Made by a program: the position numbers and the translations under genes. The notes beneath the pieces were generated by a model, which was not told the DNA's origin, did no database searches, and saw nothing but the letters and a program-made list of their open reading frames with translations. A stretch of 64,000 nt of DNA from the NCBI RefSeq assembly GCF_030816615.1, contig NZ_JAUSYD010000001.1, positions 2,728,001 through 2,792,000 on the forward strand, written 5' to 3'. Positions 8,916 through 18,047 of this stretch are shown one piece after another. Position 1 is the first letter of the stretch; every line of letters starts with the position of its first letter. The stretch is from Streptomyces sp. B1I3 (GTDB lineage: Bacteria; Actinomycetota; Actinomycetes; Streptomycetales; Streptomycetaceae).

Positions 8916-8985
8916 GCCGCACCCGGGAGGTGCCACGAGGCTGACATAAGGGAAATGGCACCCGCCTCTTGCTACGTTGCGGGAC

Positions 8986-10398
8986 ATGACCGCAACGACG
9001 GCGGAGGCGCGCCCGCCCGAGCTACGCCTGCCCAAGCGGCGCGGGGTCGAGCTCTCGCTCCTGATCGGGGCCGTGCTCATCTCCGTCTACGGTTACGCCG
9101 CCGTCGGCCTCGCCAGGAACAACGCCGTACCTCCCGACGTCGCCGGGTACGGCGCCGGCCTGGGCCTCCTGGCCCTGCTCGCCCACCTCGCCGTCCGCTT
9201 CCGCGCCCCCTTCGCCGATCCGCTGCTGCTGCCCATCGCGGTCCTGCTCAACGGGCTGGGCCTGGTCCTCATCTACCGGCTCGATCTGGAGACCCCGAGC
9301 GACCGGGCGGCCACCACCCAGCTGATCTGGTCCACACTCGGGGTCGCGTTCTTCATCGCGGTCGTGGTGCTGCTGCGCGATCACCGGGTGCTCCAGCGCT
9401 ACGCCTACCTCTCGGTCGCCGTCGCGCTGGTCCTGATGATCGTGCCGATCTTCTTCCCCGCCGTGAACGGCGCCAAGATCTGGATCCGGTTCGGCGGACT
9501 CTCCTTCCAGCCGGGCGAGTTCGCCAAGATCCTGCTCGCCGTCTTCTTCGCCGCCTACCTCGCGGCCAACCGCAACGCCCTCGCGTACACCGGCCGCAGG
9601 ATCTGGAAACTCCAGCTCCCCACCGGCCGGGTCCTGGGGCCCATCGTGGCGATCTGGCTGCTCAGCGTCGGGGTGCTGGTCCTCGAACGGGACCTCGGCA
9701 CCTCGCTGCTCTTCTTCGGGCTCTTCGTGATCCTGCTGTACGTCGCGACCGGCCGGACCGGATGGATCGCCGTCGGACTGCTCCTCGCCGCCGCGGGTGC
9801 CTTCGCCGTCGGCTCGTTCGAACCCCACGTGCACAGCAGGGTCCAGGACTGGCTGGACCCGTACGCCACCATCAACGCGGGCCGGGGCCCCAGCCAGCTC
9901 GCCCAGTCGCTCTTCGCGTTCGCCGCGGGCGGCATCCTCGGCACCGGCCTCGGCCTCGGCCACTCCATCCTCATCGGCTTCGCCGCCAAGTCCGACTTCA
10001 TCCTGGCGACCGCCGGTGAGGAGCTCGGTCTGGCCGGGCTCACCGCGATCTTCCTGCTGTACGCCCTGCTGGTGGCCCGGGGGTACCGGGCGGGGCTGGC
10101 CCTGCGCGACCCCTTCGGCCGGCTGCTCTCGATCGGCCTCGCCTCGATTCTGGCGCTCCAGGTCTTCGTGATCGCGGGCGGGGTGATGGGGCTGATCCCG
10201 CTGACCGGCATGGCCATGCCGTTCCTGGCGCAGGGCGGCTCGTCCGTCGTCACCAACTGGATCATCGTGGCGCTGCTCATCCGGGTCAGCGACGTGGCCC
10301 GCACCCCGCACCCCGGTCAGCAGGCGACGGGGGTCATCGCGCCCGTCGTGGAGGAGGACCCACCGGACATCGGGCACCCCGGAAAGGACGGACGGTGA
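8986..10398 (+). CDS. FtsW/RodA/SpoVE family peptidoglycan glycosyltransferase
   Basis: Polytopic SEDS protein (470 aa, about 10-12 predicted membrane segments) that polymerises lipid II into glycan strands. SEDS signatures include NGAKIWIRFGGLSFQPGEFAKI, the RDLGTSLLFFG loop, GRGPSQLAQSLFAFAAGGI and TGMAMPFLAQGGSSVV near the C-terminus. The stop overlaps the start of the transpeptidase gene by 4 nt, giving a dedicated SEDS-bPBP pair. A second FtsW-like pair outside the division cluster is usual in Streptomyces. A TACGTT -10-like hexamer ends 7 nt before the ATG (8973-8978), so the mRNA may be leaderless. Confidence 0.93.
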   Translation: MTATTAEARPPELRLPKRRGVELSLLIGAVLISVYGYAAVGLARNNAVPPDVAGYGAGLGLLALLAHLAVRFRAPFADPLLLPIAVLLNGLGLVLIYRLDLETPSDRAATTQLIWSTLGVAFFIAVVVLLRDHRVLQRYAYLSVAVALVLMIVPIFFPAVNGAKIWIRFGGLSFQPGEFAKILLAVFFAAYLAANRNALAYTGRRIWKLQLPTGRVLGPIVAIWLLSVGVLVLERDLGTSLLFFGLFVILLYVATGRTGWIAVGLLLAAAGAFAVGSFEPHVHSRVQDWLDPYATINAGRGPSQLAQSLFAFAAGGILGTGLGLGHSILIGFAAKSDFILATAGEELGLAGLTAIFLLYALLVARGYRAGLALRDPFGRLLSIGLASILALQVFVIAGGVMGLIPLTGMAMPFLAQGGSSVVTNWIIVALLIRVSDVARTPHPGQQATGVIAPVVEEDPPDIGHPGKDGR

Positions 10399-11852
10399 TC
10401 CGCTACATCCGGCGGGCCGCCGCCTTCTGCCTGCTCCTGCTCCTCGCCCTGCTGGCCAACGCCGCCCGCGTCCAGGTCTTCGAGGCGGACGAGTTGAACA
10501 GCAACCCCGCCAACCGCCGCACCACGATCGACCGTTACGACCAGCCGCGAGGCAACATCCTGGTCGGCGACGAGTCCGTCACCGGCTCGAAGGACACCGG
10601 CGAGCAGCTCGCCCACGAACGGACCTACCGCCACGGCCCGCTGTACGCCCCGGTCACGGGTTACGCCTCCCAGACGTACGGCACCTCGCTGCTGGAGCAC
10701 GCCGAGGACGACATCCTCTCCGGTACCGCCCCGATCCTGGCTCCCCTCCCGCTGTGGGGCGACATCACCCGCAGCCGGCAGCCCGGAGGCAACGTCGTCA
10801 CCACCGTCGACGCCGCGATGCAGCGGGCGGCGTACAAGGGCCTGGCCGGCCGGCGCGGAGCGGTCGCGGCCCTCGACCCGGCGACCGGCAGGATCCTGGC
10901 GCTGGTCTCCTCCCCGTCGTACGACCCGGAACTCCTGTCCGGTACCGGGTCCTCGGTCACCGACGCGTGGGCACGGCTGAACCGGTCCGCGAGCCAGCCG
11001 ATGCTCAACCGGGCCATCCGGCAGACCTACCCGCCGGGCTCCGCCTTCAAGATCGTGACGGCGGCGGCGGCACTGGACGCGGACGTGGTGACCGAGCCGG
11101 ACGCGGAGACGGACACGCCGTCCCCCTACGTGCTCCCGGGCACGTCGACCACGCTCCCCGACGAGGCCCGTGGCTGCGAGCAGGCGTCGCTGGCGGAGGC
11201 GATCCGGGTCTCCTGCAACACGGTGATGGCGCACCTGGGGGTCGAGGTGGGTCTGGAGGGCATGCTGGAGACGGCGGGCAGATTCGGCTTCAACGACAAC
11301 GACCTCGAGATCCCCTCCCGGGTGGCCCGCAGCAACTTCGACTCGGACATGAGCGACGACCAGCTGGCGCAGTCCTCGATCGGTCAGTTCGACACGACGG
11401 CCACCCCGCTCCAGATGGCGATGGTGGCCTCGGCGGTGGCGAACGGCGGCGAGCTCAGGCGCCCCTACCTGGTGGACCGGGTGACCACCGCCGACGGCGG
11501 CACGGTGCGGCACGGTGATCCGGACTCCTACCGCCGGGTGACGGACCCGTCGACGGCTGCCCAGTTGCGGCGGATGATGGTCGACGTCGTGGAGAACGGC
11601 ACGGGCACGAACGCGGCGATCGACGGGGTGGAGGTCGGTGGCAAGACGGGCACCGCCCAGCACGGCGTCGAGAACTCCGGCACGCCGTACGCCTGGTTCA
11701 TCTCGTGGGCGCAGGACCCTGGCTCGGACCGCCCCGCGGTCGCGGTGGCCGTGGTCGTGGAGGACGCCTCGGCGAACCGGGCGGACATCAGCGGCGGCGG
11801 AAGCGCGGCCCCGATCGCCCGGGCGGTGATGGAGGCTGCGCTGCAGGGCTGA
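10395..11852 (+). CDS. penicillin-binding transpeptidase (class B-like)
   Basis: 485-aa membrane-anchored D,D-transpeptidase that cross-links peptidoglycan. One N-terminal membrane helix (about residues 8-24) precedes the extracytoplasmic domain. All three penicilloyl-serine motifs are present: S216-A-F-K219, S273-C-N275 and K417-T-G419. It begins at GTG 10395 inside the end of the SEDS gene (4-nt overlap), fitting a co-translated FtsW/RodA-PBP partnership. The dimerisation domain is short compared with FtsI, resembling the PbpA-type partners of actinobacterial RodA-like proteins. Confidence 0.93.
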   Translation: MIRYIRRAAAFCLLLLLALLANAARVQVFEADELNSNPANRRTTIDRYDQPRGNILVGDESVTGSKDTGEQLAHERTYRHGPLYAPVTGYASQTYGTSLLEHAEDDILSGTAPILAPLPLWGDITRSRQPGGNVVTTVDAAMQRAAYKGLAGRRGAVAALDPATGRILALVSSPSYDPELLSGTGSSVTDAWARLNRSASQPMLNRAIRQTYPPGSAFKIVTAAAALDADVVTEPDAETDTPSPYVLPGTSTTLPDEARGCEQASLAEAIRVSCNTVMAHLGVEVGLEGMLETAGRFGFNDNDLEIPSRVARSNFDSDMSDDQLAQSSIGQFDTTATPLQMAMVASAVANGGELRRPYLVDRVTTADGGTVRHGDPDSYRRVTDPSTAAQLRRMMVDVVENGTGTNAAIDGVEVGGKTGTAQHGVENSGTPYAWFISWAQDPGSDRPAVAVAVVVEDASANRADISGGGSAAPIARAVMEAALQG

Positions 11853-11862
11853 GACCGGTCCC

Positions 11863-12936
11863 ATGACTCCTGCCGTCGAGGCTGCCCTGACGCGGATCGA
11901 CCGGCTGGACCCGGAGCTGTGCGCCTTCACCGAGGTCTGGCACGAAGAGGCGCGGGCCCGTGCGGGAACGGCCTCCGGACTCCCCCTGGGCGGGTTGCCG
12001 TTCGCGGTGAAGGGGCGCGCGGGGATCCGCTCGTACGCGGCCCGCCGGCTGATCGAGGCGGGCGGGGTCCCGGTCGGTGCGACGTCCGTGCCCGGCCCCG
12101 GGACGTACTGGCAGACCTGGGGTCAGGGCGCGCACGGCCGGACGGTCAACCCGTGGCGCGCGGACCGGACTCCGGGCGGTTCGTCGGCGGGCTCGGCGGT
12201 CGCGGTCGCGGCGGGCATGGTGGCGCTCGCGACGGGGAGCGACGGCGCCGGGTCGGTACGCGTCCCGGCGGCGTGGTGCGGGGTGTTCGGCCTGAAGACG
12301 ACGACGGGGCTCCTGCCCTCCCCCGACCGCACGGGCCTGGCCTCCCCCGGCGTGCTCGCGAGCTCGGCCGCACGCGCGGAGACGTGTCTGCGCCATGTAC
12401 TGGACGCGTACGTGCCCCGGCCCGCAGACCTTCCCGTGCCGGCCGTCCTCAGCCCGGACCTGGGCTTCGCCTCCGTCGACCCGGACGTGGCGCGTGTGGT
12501 GCGCAACGCGGTGGACCGGCTGGTGGCGGCCGGGGTGGTCCGCCTGCTTCCCGGCGCCTGCGAGCTGCGCGACCCGGTGGACGCGTGGACAGCCGTGCGC
12601 CGGACGTCGCAGACCCCTGCCACCCGGGCGCTCCGGGCCTCCAACGACCGCGCACTCGACGCCTTCTTCGCGCGCACGCCCCTGCTGCTCTGCCCGGTCA
12701 CGCCGAACCGGCCGCACGGCCACGAGGGCCCGGGAGAGGTCTACTCGACGGCCCTCACCTGGGCTTTCAACCTCAGTGGGCATCCGGCGGCGAGTGTGCC
12801 GGCCGGTTTCACACCGGACGGCTGCCCGGTCGGTCTCCAACTGGTGACCGACCGGGGAACGGACGCGGAACTGCTCGGCATGGCCCGCGCGGTGGAGCGG
12901 GTCCTGCCCGCCCCGCGCCCGGCCGCGTTCAGCTGA
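11863..12936 (+). CDS. amidase signature family protein
   Basis: Amidase-signature hydrolase (357 aa; the usual length is 430-500, so a compact member). The Ser-cisSer-Lys triad can be placed: K50 in GLPFAVKG, S107 in TPGGSSAGS and the nucleophile S131 in [15 protein letters not shown]. The substrate amide is unknown. It starts 10 nt after the PBP gene and could be in the same transcript. Its stop overlaps the 3' end of the convergent gene by 8 nt. Confidence 0.88.
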   Translation: MTPAVEAALTRIDRLDPELCAFTEVWHEEARARAGTASGLPLGGLPFAVKGRAGIRSYAARRLIEAGGVPVGATSVPGPGTYWQTWGQGAHGRTVNPWRADRTPGGSSAGSAVAVAAGMVALATGSDGAGSVRVPAAWCGVFGLKTTTGLLPSPDRTGLASPGVLASSAARAETCLRHVLDAYVPRPADLPVPAVLSPDLGFASVDPDVARVVRNAVDRLVAAGVVRLLPGACELRDPVDAWTAVRRTSQTPATRALRASNDRALDAFFARTPLLLCPVTPNRPHGHEGPGEVYSTALTWAFNLSGHPAASVPAGFTPDGCPVGLQLVTDRGTDAELLGMARAVERVLPAPRPAAFS

Positions 12937-13873
12937 GCGGCTTGCGGATCTCCTCGCGCACCTCGGCGGTCTCCTCGGCTGCCTTCGCCAGGTCGATGGA
13001 GCTCGCGTCCTTCGTCGCCTCGTCGAGCCGGACCACAGCGATCATGGCGGCCGTGTTGTCGTCCCCCCAGGCGCACATCGGCATGTTGCTCGTCCCGCCG
13101 ACGCCCGTGGACTGCACGACCTGGCACTCCACGGTGACGTCGTAACCCTCGGGCCTGAACTCCTCGGCGGGCACGACCACCTTGGCGCCCTCCGCCTCGG
13201 CCGCCCCCTCCATGATCTTGCCCCGCATGAACGAGGGGTCGGCGATGCGTCCGTACATCCCGGAGAGCACCAGGACATCGCCGTCGTCCGACGTGTACTG
13301 GGCGACGGTGGCCTGCCCGTCCCGGATACCCGGGTCGGGGGTGTCCTCGATCTCCTTGCCCTCGGTGTCCGACGCGTCCTGGGTCAGGGCGAATTCCTCG
13401 TCCAGGACTTTTTCAGGGACGAGGAGTTTGTGTGTGGCCTCGGGGAACGCGGCGTCCGCACCCGCGCCGACCAGCTTGTACGCACCGAAGCCGAGCGCGG
13501 CGACGGCGACGAGCGCCCCGGCCACGATCCCGATGACCAGGCCGGTCCGCTTCCGGCGCGGCGGCTGCGGGGACCACCCCGGGGCACCGGGCATCCCGGG
13601 CTGCCCGTAGGGACCGGGCGCGCCCTGCGGCGGCTGTGGCGGGTAACCGTAGGCCGGCGGTTGCTGCGGGTAGCCGTAGGCCGGCAGTTGCTGCTGCGGG
13701 TAGCCGTAGGCCGGCGGTTGCTGCTGCGGGTAGCCGTAGGCCGGCGGCTGCTGCTGCGGGTAGCCGTAGGCCGGCGGCTGCTGCTGCGGGTACGGGTTTC
13801 CCTGGGGCTGCTGTGCGTACGGATTCTGCGGGGGCCGGGGCGGCCCGTTCGGGCCCTGCGGCGGCATGGTCAT
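12929..13873 (-). CDS. membrane protein with Pro/Gln/Tyr-rich repeat N-terminus
   Basis: 314-aa protein of unknown function. Residues ~1-105 are a cytoplasmic low-complexity region built from repeats of [10 protein letters not shown]. Then come a basic stop (PPRRKRTG), one transmembrane helix ([21 protein letters not shown]) and an extracytoplasmic domain of ~170 residues with two Cys (VECQVV and MCAWGD). This architecture is common among Streptomyces surface proteins of unknown role. ATG at 13873 is chosen; a second ATG six bases later (13867) is equally possible. It converges with the amidase gene (8-nt overlap). Confidence 0.82.
   Translation of the reverse strand: MTMPPQGPNGPPRPPQNPYAQQPQGNPYPQQQPPAYGYPQQQPPAYGYPQQQPPAYGYPQQQLPAYGYPQQPPAYGYPPQPPQGAPGPYGQPGMPGAPGWSPQPPRRKRTGLVIGIVAGALVAVAALGFGAYKLVGAGADAAFPEATHKLLVPEKVLDEEFALTQDASDTEGKEIEDTPDPGIRDGQATVAQYTSDDGDVLVLSGMYGRIADPSFMRGKIMEGAAEAEGAKVVVPAEEFRPEGYDVTVECQVVQSTGVGGTSNMPMCAWGDDNTAAMIAVVRLDEATKDASSIDLAKAAEETAEVREEIRKPLS
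13641..13793. repeat. 30-bp tandem repeat coding for [10 protein letters not shown]
   Basis: About five near-identical 30-bp units in direct tandem (the first lacks one codon), inside the minus-strand membrane-protein gene. A 30-bp period equals ten codons, so copy-number change keeps the frame. The near identity at DNA level points to recent expansion by slippage or recombination. Confidence 0.9.
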
Positions 13874-14185
13874 ACGGTCACGGTACGTCACCCTGCGAGG
13901 TGGGATTGGGCGACCGGACAACCCGCCCCCGGCATCGGCCCGGGCGGATCCGCCCGGCCCTACGGGGTGCGGGCGTGCCTCGATTCTGCGGCGCGCCGCT
14001 GCCGAATCATGCCTGTGCACGGCGGAGTCCAAGCCGTCGTTCTCCATCTGCCGGGCGAGGGACGCCGGTGGTTGCCCAGGCGTGCGTACGCGGACGTACC
14101 GTCCTGAGTACGCCTACTCATGATCGGCCCCCGCATCCCGGGCAGGCTGACTCCATCAGCCCAGCCGTACGCAGAGGAGCCGATC
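13874..14185. other. divergent intergenic region
   Basis: Promoter-bearing gap of 312 bp between the minus-strand membrane protein and the plus-strand lipoprotein. Contains GTACG/CGTAC-rich sequence at 14085-14120 but no operator or -35/-10 pair that I can support. No gene seen. Confidence 0.5.
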
Positions 14186-14524
14186 ATGCGCAGGATCCGC
14201 CGAGCTCTCCCTCCGGCCCCCGTGAAGGGCAGCCGCCGCACGGGGCGGCCCGCTGCGGGCCTCGCCGTGGCGGCCGTGACCGTCGCCCTGCTGACCGCCG
14301 GCTGCTCCATGGCGGACGCGACCTGCGGCGGCGGGGAGTACCCGGTCCTGGCCGTGGGCGGCCCCGGCAGCGCGTGCGTGCCTGACGGTGAGGAGCCGCC
14401 CAAGGGGTACGCCCGTTACCCGCGGGGGAAGGTCCCCGAGCACGTCGGCGACACGTGGGACACGTACTGGGAGACCAGGACCGTCGACAAGGACGGCAGG
14501 ACCGTGGAGCTGCCCGAGGAGTGA
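14186..14524 (+). CDS. small putative lipoprotein
   Basis: 112-aa protein with a basic N-terminus, a hydrophobic stretch and a lipobox LTAG-C (Cys40), so probably exported and lipid-anchored. The mature part is ~70 residues with two further Cys and a Trp/Tyr-rich C-terminus. GAGGAG lies 8 nt before the ATG, favouring this start over in-frame ATG 14120. No family recognised. It converges with the ferritin-like gene, whose stop is 7 bp away. Confidence 0.78.
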   Translation: MRRIRRALPPAPVKGSRRTGRPAAGLAVAAVTVALLTAGCSMADATCGGGEYPVLAVGGPGSACVPDGEEPPKGYARYPRGKVPEHVGDTWDTYWETRTVDKDGRTVELPEE

Positions 14525-14531
14525 GGGGTGG

Positions 14532-15644
14532 TCAGGCGGAGGGCGCGCCACCCTCCGCCACCGCCTCCGCGACCTCGGCCACCCTGGCCTCCTCCTCCGC
14601 CGCGAAGCGGTCCCGGTCCAGCTGTTCGGCCATCTCCTCGTCCTGAGCCATCAGCAGGTCCAGGTTCGAGTCGCCGAGGTCGAAGACGCCCATGTCCACA
14701 TAGGCCTTCTGGAGTCGCTCGCCCCACAGGCCGATGTCCTTGACGCAGGGGACGATCCGGCTGAACAGCAGCTTGCGGAAGAGCTGTAGGTACTCCGAGT
14801 GCTCGGAGAGGTCCTTGGCCTCCTGCTTGCCTATGCCGAAGTTCTCCAGTACCTCGACACCGCTGAGCCGGTCGCGCATCAGGTAGCAGCCCTCGATGAC
14901 GAAGTCCTCGCGCTCGCGCAGTTCCGCGTCGCCGAGCTGTTTGTAGTAGTCGCGCAGGGCCATCCGCCCGAAGGCGACGTGCCGGGCCTCGTCCTGCATG
15001 ACGTAGGCGAGGATCTGCTTCGGCAGCGGCCTGGTCGTCGTGTCCCTGATCATGCCGAACGCGGCGAGCGCCAGGCCCTCGATGAGGACCTGCATGCCGA
15101 GGTAGGGCATGTCCCAGCGGGAGTCGCGCAGGGTGTCCCCGAGCAGCCCCTGGAGGTTGTCGTTGATCGGGTAGAGCATCCCGACCTTCTCGTGCAGGAA
15201 CCGGCCGTATATCTCCGCGTGCCGCGCCTCGTCCATCGTCTGGGTCGCGGAGTAGAACTTCGCGTCCAGGTCCGGGACCGCCTCCACGATCCTGGCCGCG
15301 CAGACCATCGCGCCCTGCTCGCCGTGCAGGAACTGGCTGAACTGCCAGGAGGTGTAGTGCTTGCGCAGCTCGCCCCGGTCGCGTTCGGTCATCTTCGCCC
15401 AGTGCGGGGTGCCGTAGAGGGTGAGCGCCTCGTCCGGCGTGCCCAGCGGGTCGGCGGGGTCGACCTCGAGGCTCCAGTCGATGCGCTTGTTGCCGTCCCA
15501 CTGCTTGTCCTTGCCCTTCTGGTAGAGGGCGAGGAGGCGTTCGCGGCCGTCGTCGTAGTCCCAGCTGAAACGGGCCGCGCCGGTGGCGGGAACCTGCCAC
15601 GTCGGTGCGTCGGGCGGGGTGGTGTAGAGGTCGTGTGTCGACAC
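14532..15644 (-). CDS. ferritin-like diiron protein
   Basis: 370-aa all-helical protein of the ferritin-like/R2-like superfamily. Two iron-ligand motifs are evident, DEARHAEIYGRF (about residue 138) and DEARHVAFGRMALRDYY (about residue 218). With upstream Glu residues in HGEQGAM and LIEGLAL these make a four-helix-bundle diiron site. Probable oxidase, oxygenase or iron-handling protein; the substrate is unknown. The start is GTG at 15644 with AAGGAG 7 nt before it. It is divergent from a second diiron protein (AurF-like), separated by 177 bp, with a TetR gene beyond. Confidence 0.85.
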   Translation of the reverse strand: MSTHDLYTTPPDAPTWQVPATGAARFSWDYDDGRERLLALYQKGKDKQWDGNKRIDWSLEVDPADPLGTPDEALTLYGTPHWAKMTERDRGELRKHYTSWQFSQFLHGEQGAMVCAARIVEAVPDLDAKFYSATQTMDEARHAEIYGRFLHEKVGMLYPINDNLQGLLGDTLRDSRWDMPYLGMQVLIEGLALAAFGMIRDTTTRPLPKQILAYVMQDEARHVAFGRMALRDYYKQLGDAELREREDFVIEGCYLMRDRLSGVEVLENFGIGKQEAKDLSEHSEYLQLFRKLLFSRIVPCVKDIGLWGERLQKAYVDMGVFDLGDSNLDLLMAQDEEMAEQLDRDRFAAEEEARVAEVAEAVAEGGAPSA

Positions 15645-15821
15645 GGACAGCTCCTTCGCCTGGCGAGGATCGTATGTTCCGTGGTGCAGCGGTCAGTTGG
15701 CAGGTTCACACGTTGGTAGACGCCGGGTCAACAAGTCGCGCACAAGGGATTGACGGTCTTGCTGACAGGCAGTCTCATAAAGCATGACCGCCGGTAACCC
15801 ATGCGCGAGGGACCTACAGCC

Positions 15822-16757
15822 ATGACGACAGTGACCGAACAGGACATCCAGGCGCTGCGCGACGCGCTCGGACCGCTCAAGGACCGCGAGCAGGTCGCGG
15901 CGCGCCTGCTCGAGGCCTCGGCCAAGCACTCCTTCGACCCGGACACCGAGCTCGACTGGGACTCCGCCGTCGAGGAGGGAAAGTGGTTCTGGCCGCCCGA
16001 GCTCGTCTCCCTGTACGACACCCCGCTCTGGCGGAGGATGTCCGAGGAACAGCGCATGGACCTCGCCCGGCACGAGGCGGCGTCGCTCGCCTCGCTCGGC
16101 ATCTGGTTCGAGATCATCCTGATGCAGCTGCTCGTCCGGCACATCTACGACAAGCCCGTGACCAGCAATCACGTCCGGTACGCCCTCACCGAGATAGCCG
16201 ACGAGTGCCGGCACTCGATGATGTTCGGCCGGATGATCGAGTGGGGCGGAGCCCCTGCCTACCCCGTGCCGCGGGTCTACCACAACCTGGCGCGGGTGCT
16301 GAAGACCGTCTCCACCACACCCGGTTCCTTCGCCGCGACCCTGCTCGGCGAGGAGATCCTGGACTGGATGCAGCGGCTCACCTTCCCCGACGAGCGGGTG
16401 CAGACACTCGTACGCGGGGTGACCCGCATCCACGTCGTCGAGGAGGCCCGGCACGTCCGTTACGCACGCGAGGAGCTGCGCCGCCAGATGGTGACCGCGC
16501 CCGCCTGGGAGCGCCGGCTGACCCGGCTCAGCTGCGGGGAGGCGGCACGCGTGTTCTCCGTCTGCTTCGTCAATCCGCAGGTGTACGAGAACGTCGGTCT
16601 GGACCGTCGTGAGGCCGTCGCCCAGGTGAAGGCGAGCGGCCACCGGGCCGAGGTGATGCAGACGGGCGCCCGACGGCTGACGGACTTCTTCGACGACATC
16701 GGGGTGCTGAACGGCGTCGGGCGCAGGCTGTGGAAGCGCTCCGGCCTGCTGGCCTGA
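15822..16757 (+). CDS. AurF-like diiron oxygenase
   Basis: 311-aa member of the p-aminobenzoate N-oxygenase AurF family (non-haem diiron). Ligand motifs can be followed through the helices: FEIILMQ (Glu), EIADECRHSMMFGRM (Glu/His), GEEILDWMQRL (Glu) and HVVEEARHVRYAREEL (His, Glu, His). The family oxidises amines or other small molecules; no biosynthetic cluster surrounds it, so the substrate is unknown. ATG at 15822 has GAGGGA upstream; in-frame ATG 15801 is possible but has no SD. Downstream is a stem-loop, then a TetR gene that may control this locus. Confidence 0.87.
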   Translation: MTTVTEQDIQALRDALGPLKDREQVAARLLEASAKHSFDPDTELDWDSAVEEGKWFWPPELVSLYDTPLWRRMSEEQRMDLARHEAASLASLGIWFEIILMQLLVRHIYDKPVTSNHVRYALTEIADECRHSMMFGRMIEWGGAPAYPVPRVYHNLARVLKTVSTTPGSFAATLLGEEILDWMQRLTFPDERVQTLVRGVTRIHVVEEARHVRYAREELRRQMVTAPAWERRLTRLSCGEAARVFSVCFVNPQVYENVGLDRREAVAQVKASGHRAEVMQTGARRLTDFFDDIGVLNGVGRRLWKRSGLLA

Positions 16758-16760
16758 TCC

Positions 16761-16782
16761 GGCCCCGGCCGGGCGCGGGGCC
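16761..16782 (+). terminator. GC-rich stem-loop after the AurF-like gene
   Basis: GGCCCCG (16761-16767) pairs with CGGGGCC (16776-16782) around an 8-nt loop, 4 nt after the stop codon. It has no U-tract, as is common in Streptomyces. Confidence 0.55.
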
Positions 16783-16833
16783 GTACGACGCGATCCGACC
16801 TCTCCCGTGCTCCGGGTCGTTAGGCTTCGGAGT

Positions 16834-17610
16834 ATGACCTCCGTCCCCGCAGCACCTCCGGCCCGCGCCTACCGAAGGCTCGGCGTCGAGGAGCGCCGCA
16901 CCCAGCTGCTCGGCGCTGCGCTCACCCTCTTCGCCCACCGGGCGCCGGACGACGTGTCGATCGACGAGGTCGCCGCCGTGGCCGGCGTCTCCCGGCCGCT
17001 GGTCTACCGCTACTTCCCGGGTGGCCGGCAGCAGTTGTACGAGGCCGCGCTGGGCTCGGCGGCCGAGCAGCTGACACTCTGCTTCGCCGAGCCCGCCGTC
17101 GGCCCGCCGACCGAGCGGGTGAGCCGGGTCCTGGACCGCTACCTCGGCTTCGTCGACGAACACGACGCCGGTTTCAGTGCGTTGCTGCGCGGCGGCAGCG
17201 TCGCCGAGACTTCGAAGACCTCCACGATCGTGGACGGCGTACGCCGGGCGGCTGCCGAGCAGATCCTGTGCCACCTGGGCAGGGGGGGCGGCCCCGGGCA
17301 GGAGGCCGCCGGACCCCGGTTGCGGATGATGGTGCGCACCTGGATCGCGGCCGTGGAGGCGGCGTCGCTGATCTGGCTGGACGAGGCGAAGCAGCCCCCC
17401 GCCCAGGAACTGCGCGGCTGGCTGGTCGACCATCTGATCGCGCTGCTCGCGGCCACGGCGGCCTCGGACGGCGAGACCGCCTCCGTCGTCGCCGGCCTGC
17501 TGGACCAGGAGACCGCCGACGGTCCGGCCGGACGGCTGGCCGCGCTGGTGGTTCCGGTGGCGGGGCGCGCGGCGCACCTGCTGCCGCCCGCGAGCAGCCC
17601 GGGCAACTGA
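16834..17610 (+). CDS. TetR family transcriptional regulator
   Basis: 258-aa repressor-type regulator. The N-terminal TetR HTH is clear (RRTQLLGAALTLFAHRAPDDVSID then VAAVAGVSRPLVYRYF at about residues 48-65); the C-terminal ligand domain is divergent. TAGGCT (16821-16826) lies 7 nt before the ATG, suggesting a leaderless transcript. Its place next to two diiron enzymes suggests it may control them, but no shared palindrome was identified with confidence. Confidence 0.9.
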   Translation: MTSVPAAPPARAYRRLGVEERRTQLLGAALTLFAHRAPDDVSIDEVAAVAGVSRPLVYRYFPGGRQQLYEAALGSAAEQLTLCFAEPAVGPPTERVSRVLDRYLGFVDEHDAGFSALLRGGSVAETSKTSTIVDGVRRAAAEQILCHLGRGGGPGQEAAGPRLRMMVRTWIAAVEAASLIWLDEAKQPPAQELRGWLVDHLIALLAATAASDGETASVVAGLLDQETADGPAGRLAALVVPVAGRAAHLLPPASSPGN

Positions 17611-17690
17611 CGACGACGCGGCGAGGCGCGGTGCCGGGGCACGCGAGCCCGGTCCCGTCCGCACGGACGGCCCTGGGTCAGACTGGCACC

Positions 17691-17966
17691 GTGAAAAGCG
17701 AGAACACGCCCTTCCGCGGCGGCCCCCTGGACGGCCGGGAGCTGCCCGTCCTGCTCGGGCCGACCGGGCATCCGCCCAAGTGGTACGAGGTCCCCGTGCC
17801 GGACCCGGACGGCGGCCCCGCCACCGTGTACGCCTACCGCCGCACCCCGGCGGGCTATACGAAGCGGCTCGGGCTGCAGCGTGGCTGGGTGTACGAGTAC
17901 GCCCCCGGCGGCCGCGAGCGCCCGACGCCCAAGTGGCCCTGGACGAAGCCCGACCGGAGCGTCTGA
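17691..17966 (+). CDS. conserved small hypothetical protein
   Basis: 91-aa protein with a GGPLDGRELPV start motif, a Trp/Tyr-rich middle (KWYEVPVPD, YAYRR) and a basic C-terminus. No cysteines, signal peptide or membrane segment. The start is GTG at 17691; there is no SD, but a CAGACT -10-like hexamer is at 17679-17684, six bases before the start, so a leaderless transcript is likely. Function unknown. Confidence 0.7.
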   Translation: MKSENTPFRGGPLDGRELPVLLGPTGHPPKWYEVPVPDPDGGPATVYAYRRTPAGYTKRLGLQRGWVYEYAPGGRERPTPKWPWTKPDRSV

Positions 17967-18047
17967 GCGCCGACCCCGCCCGGGCTCCCCGCACCCTCTA
18001 AGATCGACGGTCAGGTGCCGAGGGCACGGTCACAAGGGGGGTGCGCC

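Noticed and set aside
13641..13793. CRISPR-like repeats
   Set aside because: The units are contiguous with no spacers and are in-frame codons of a membrane protein.
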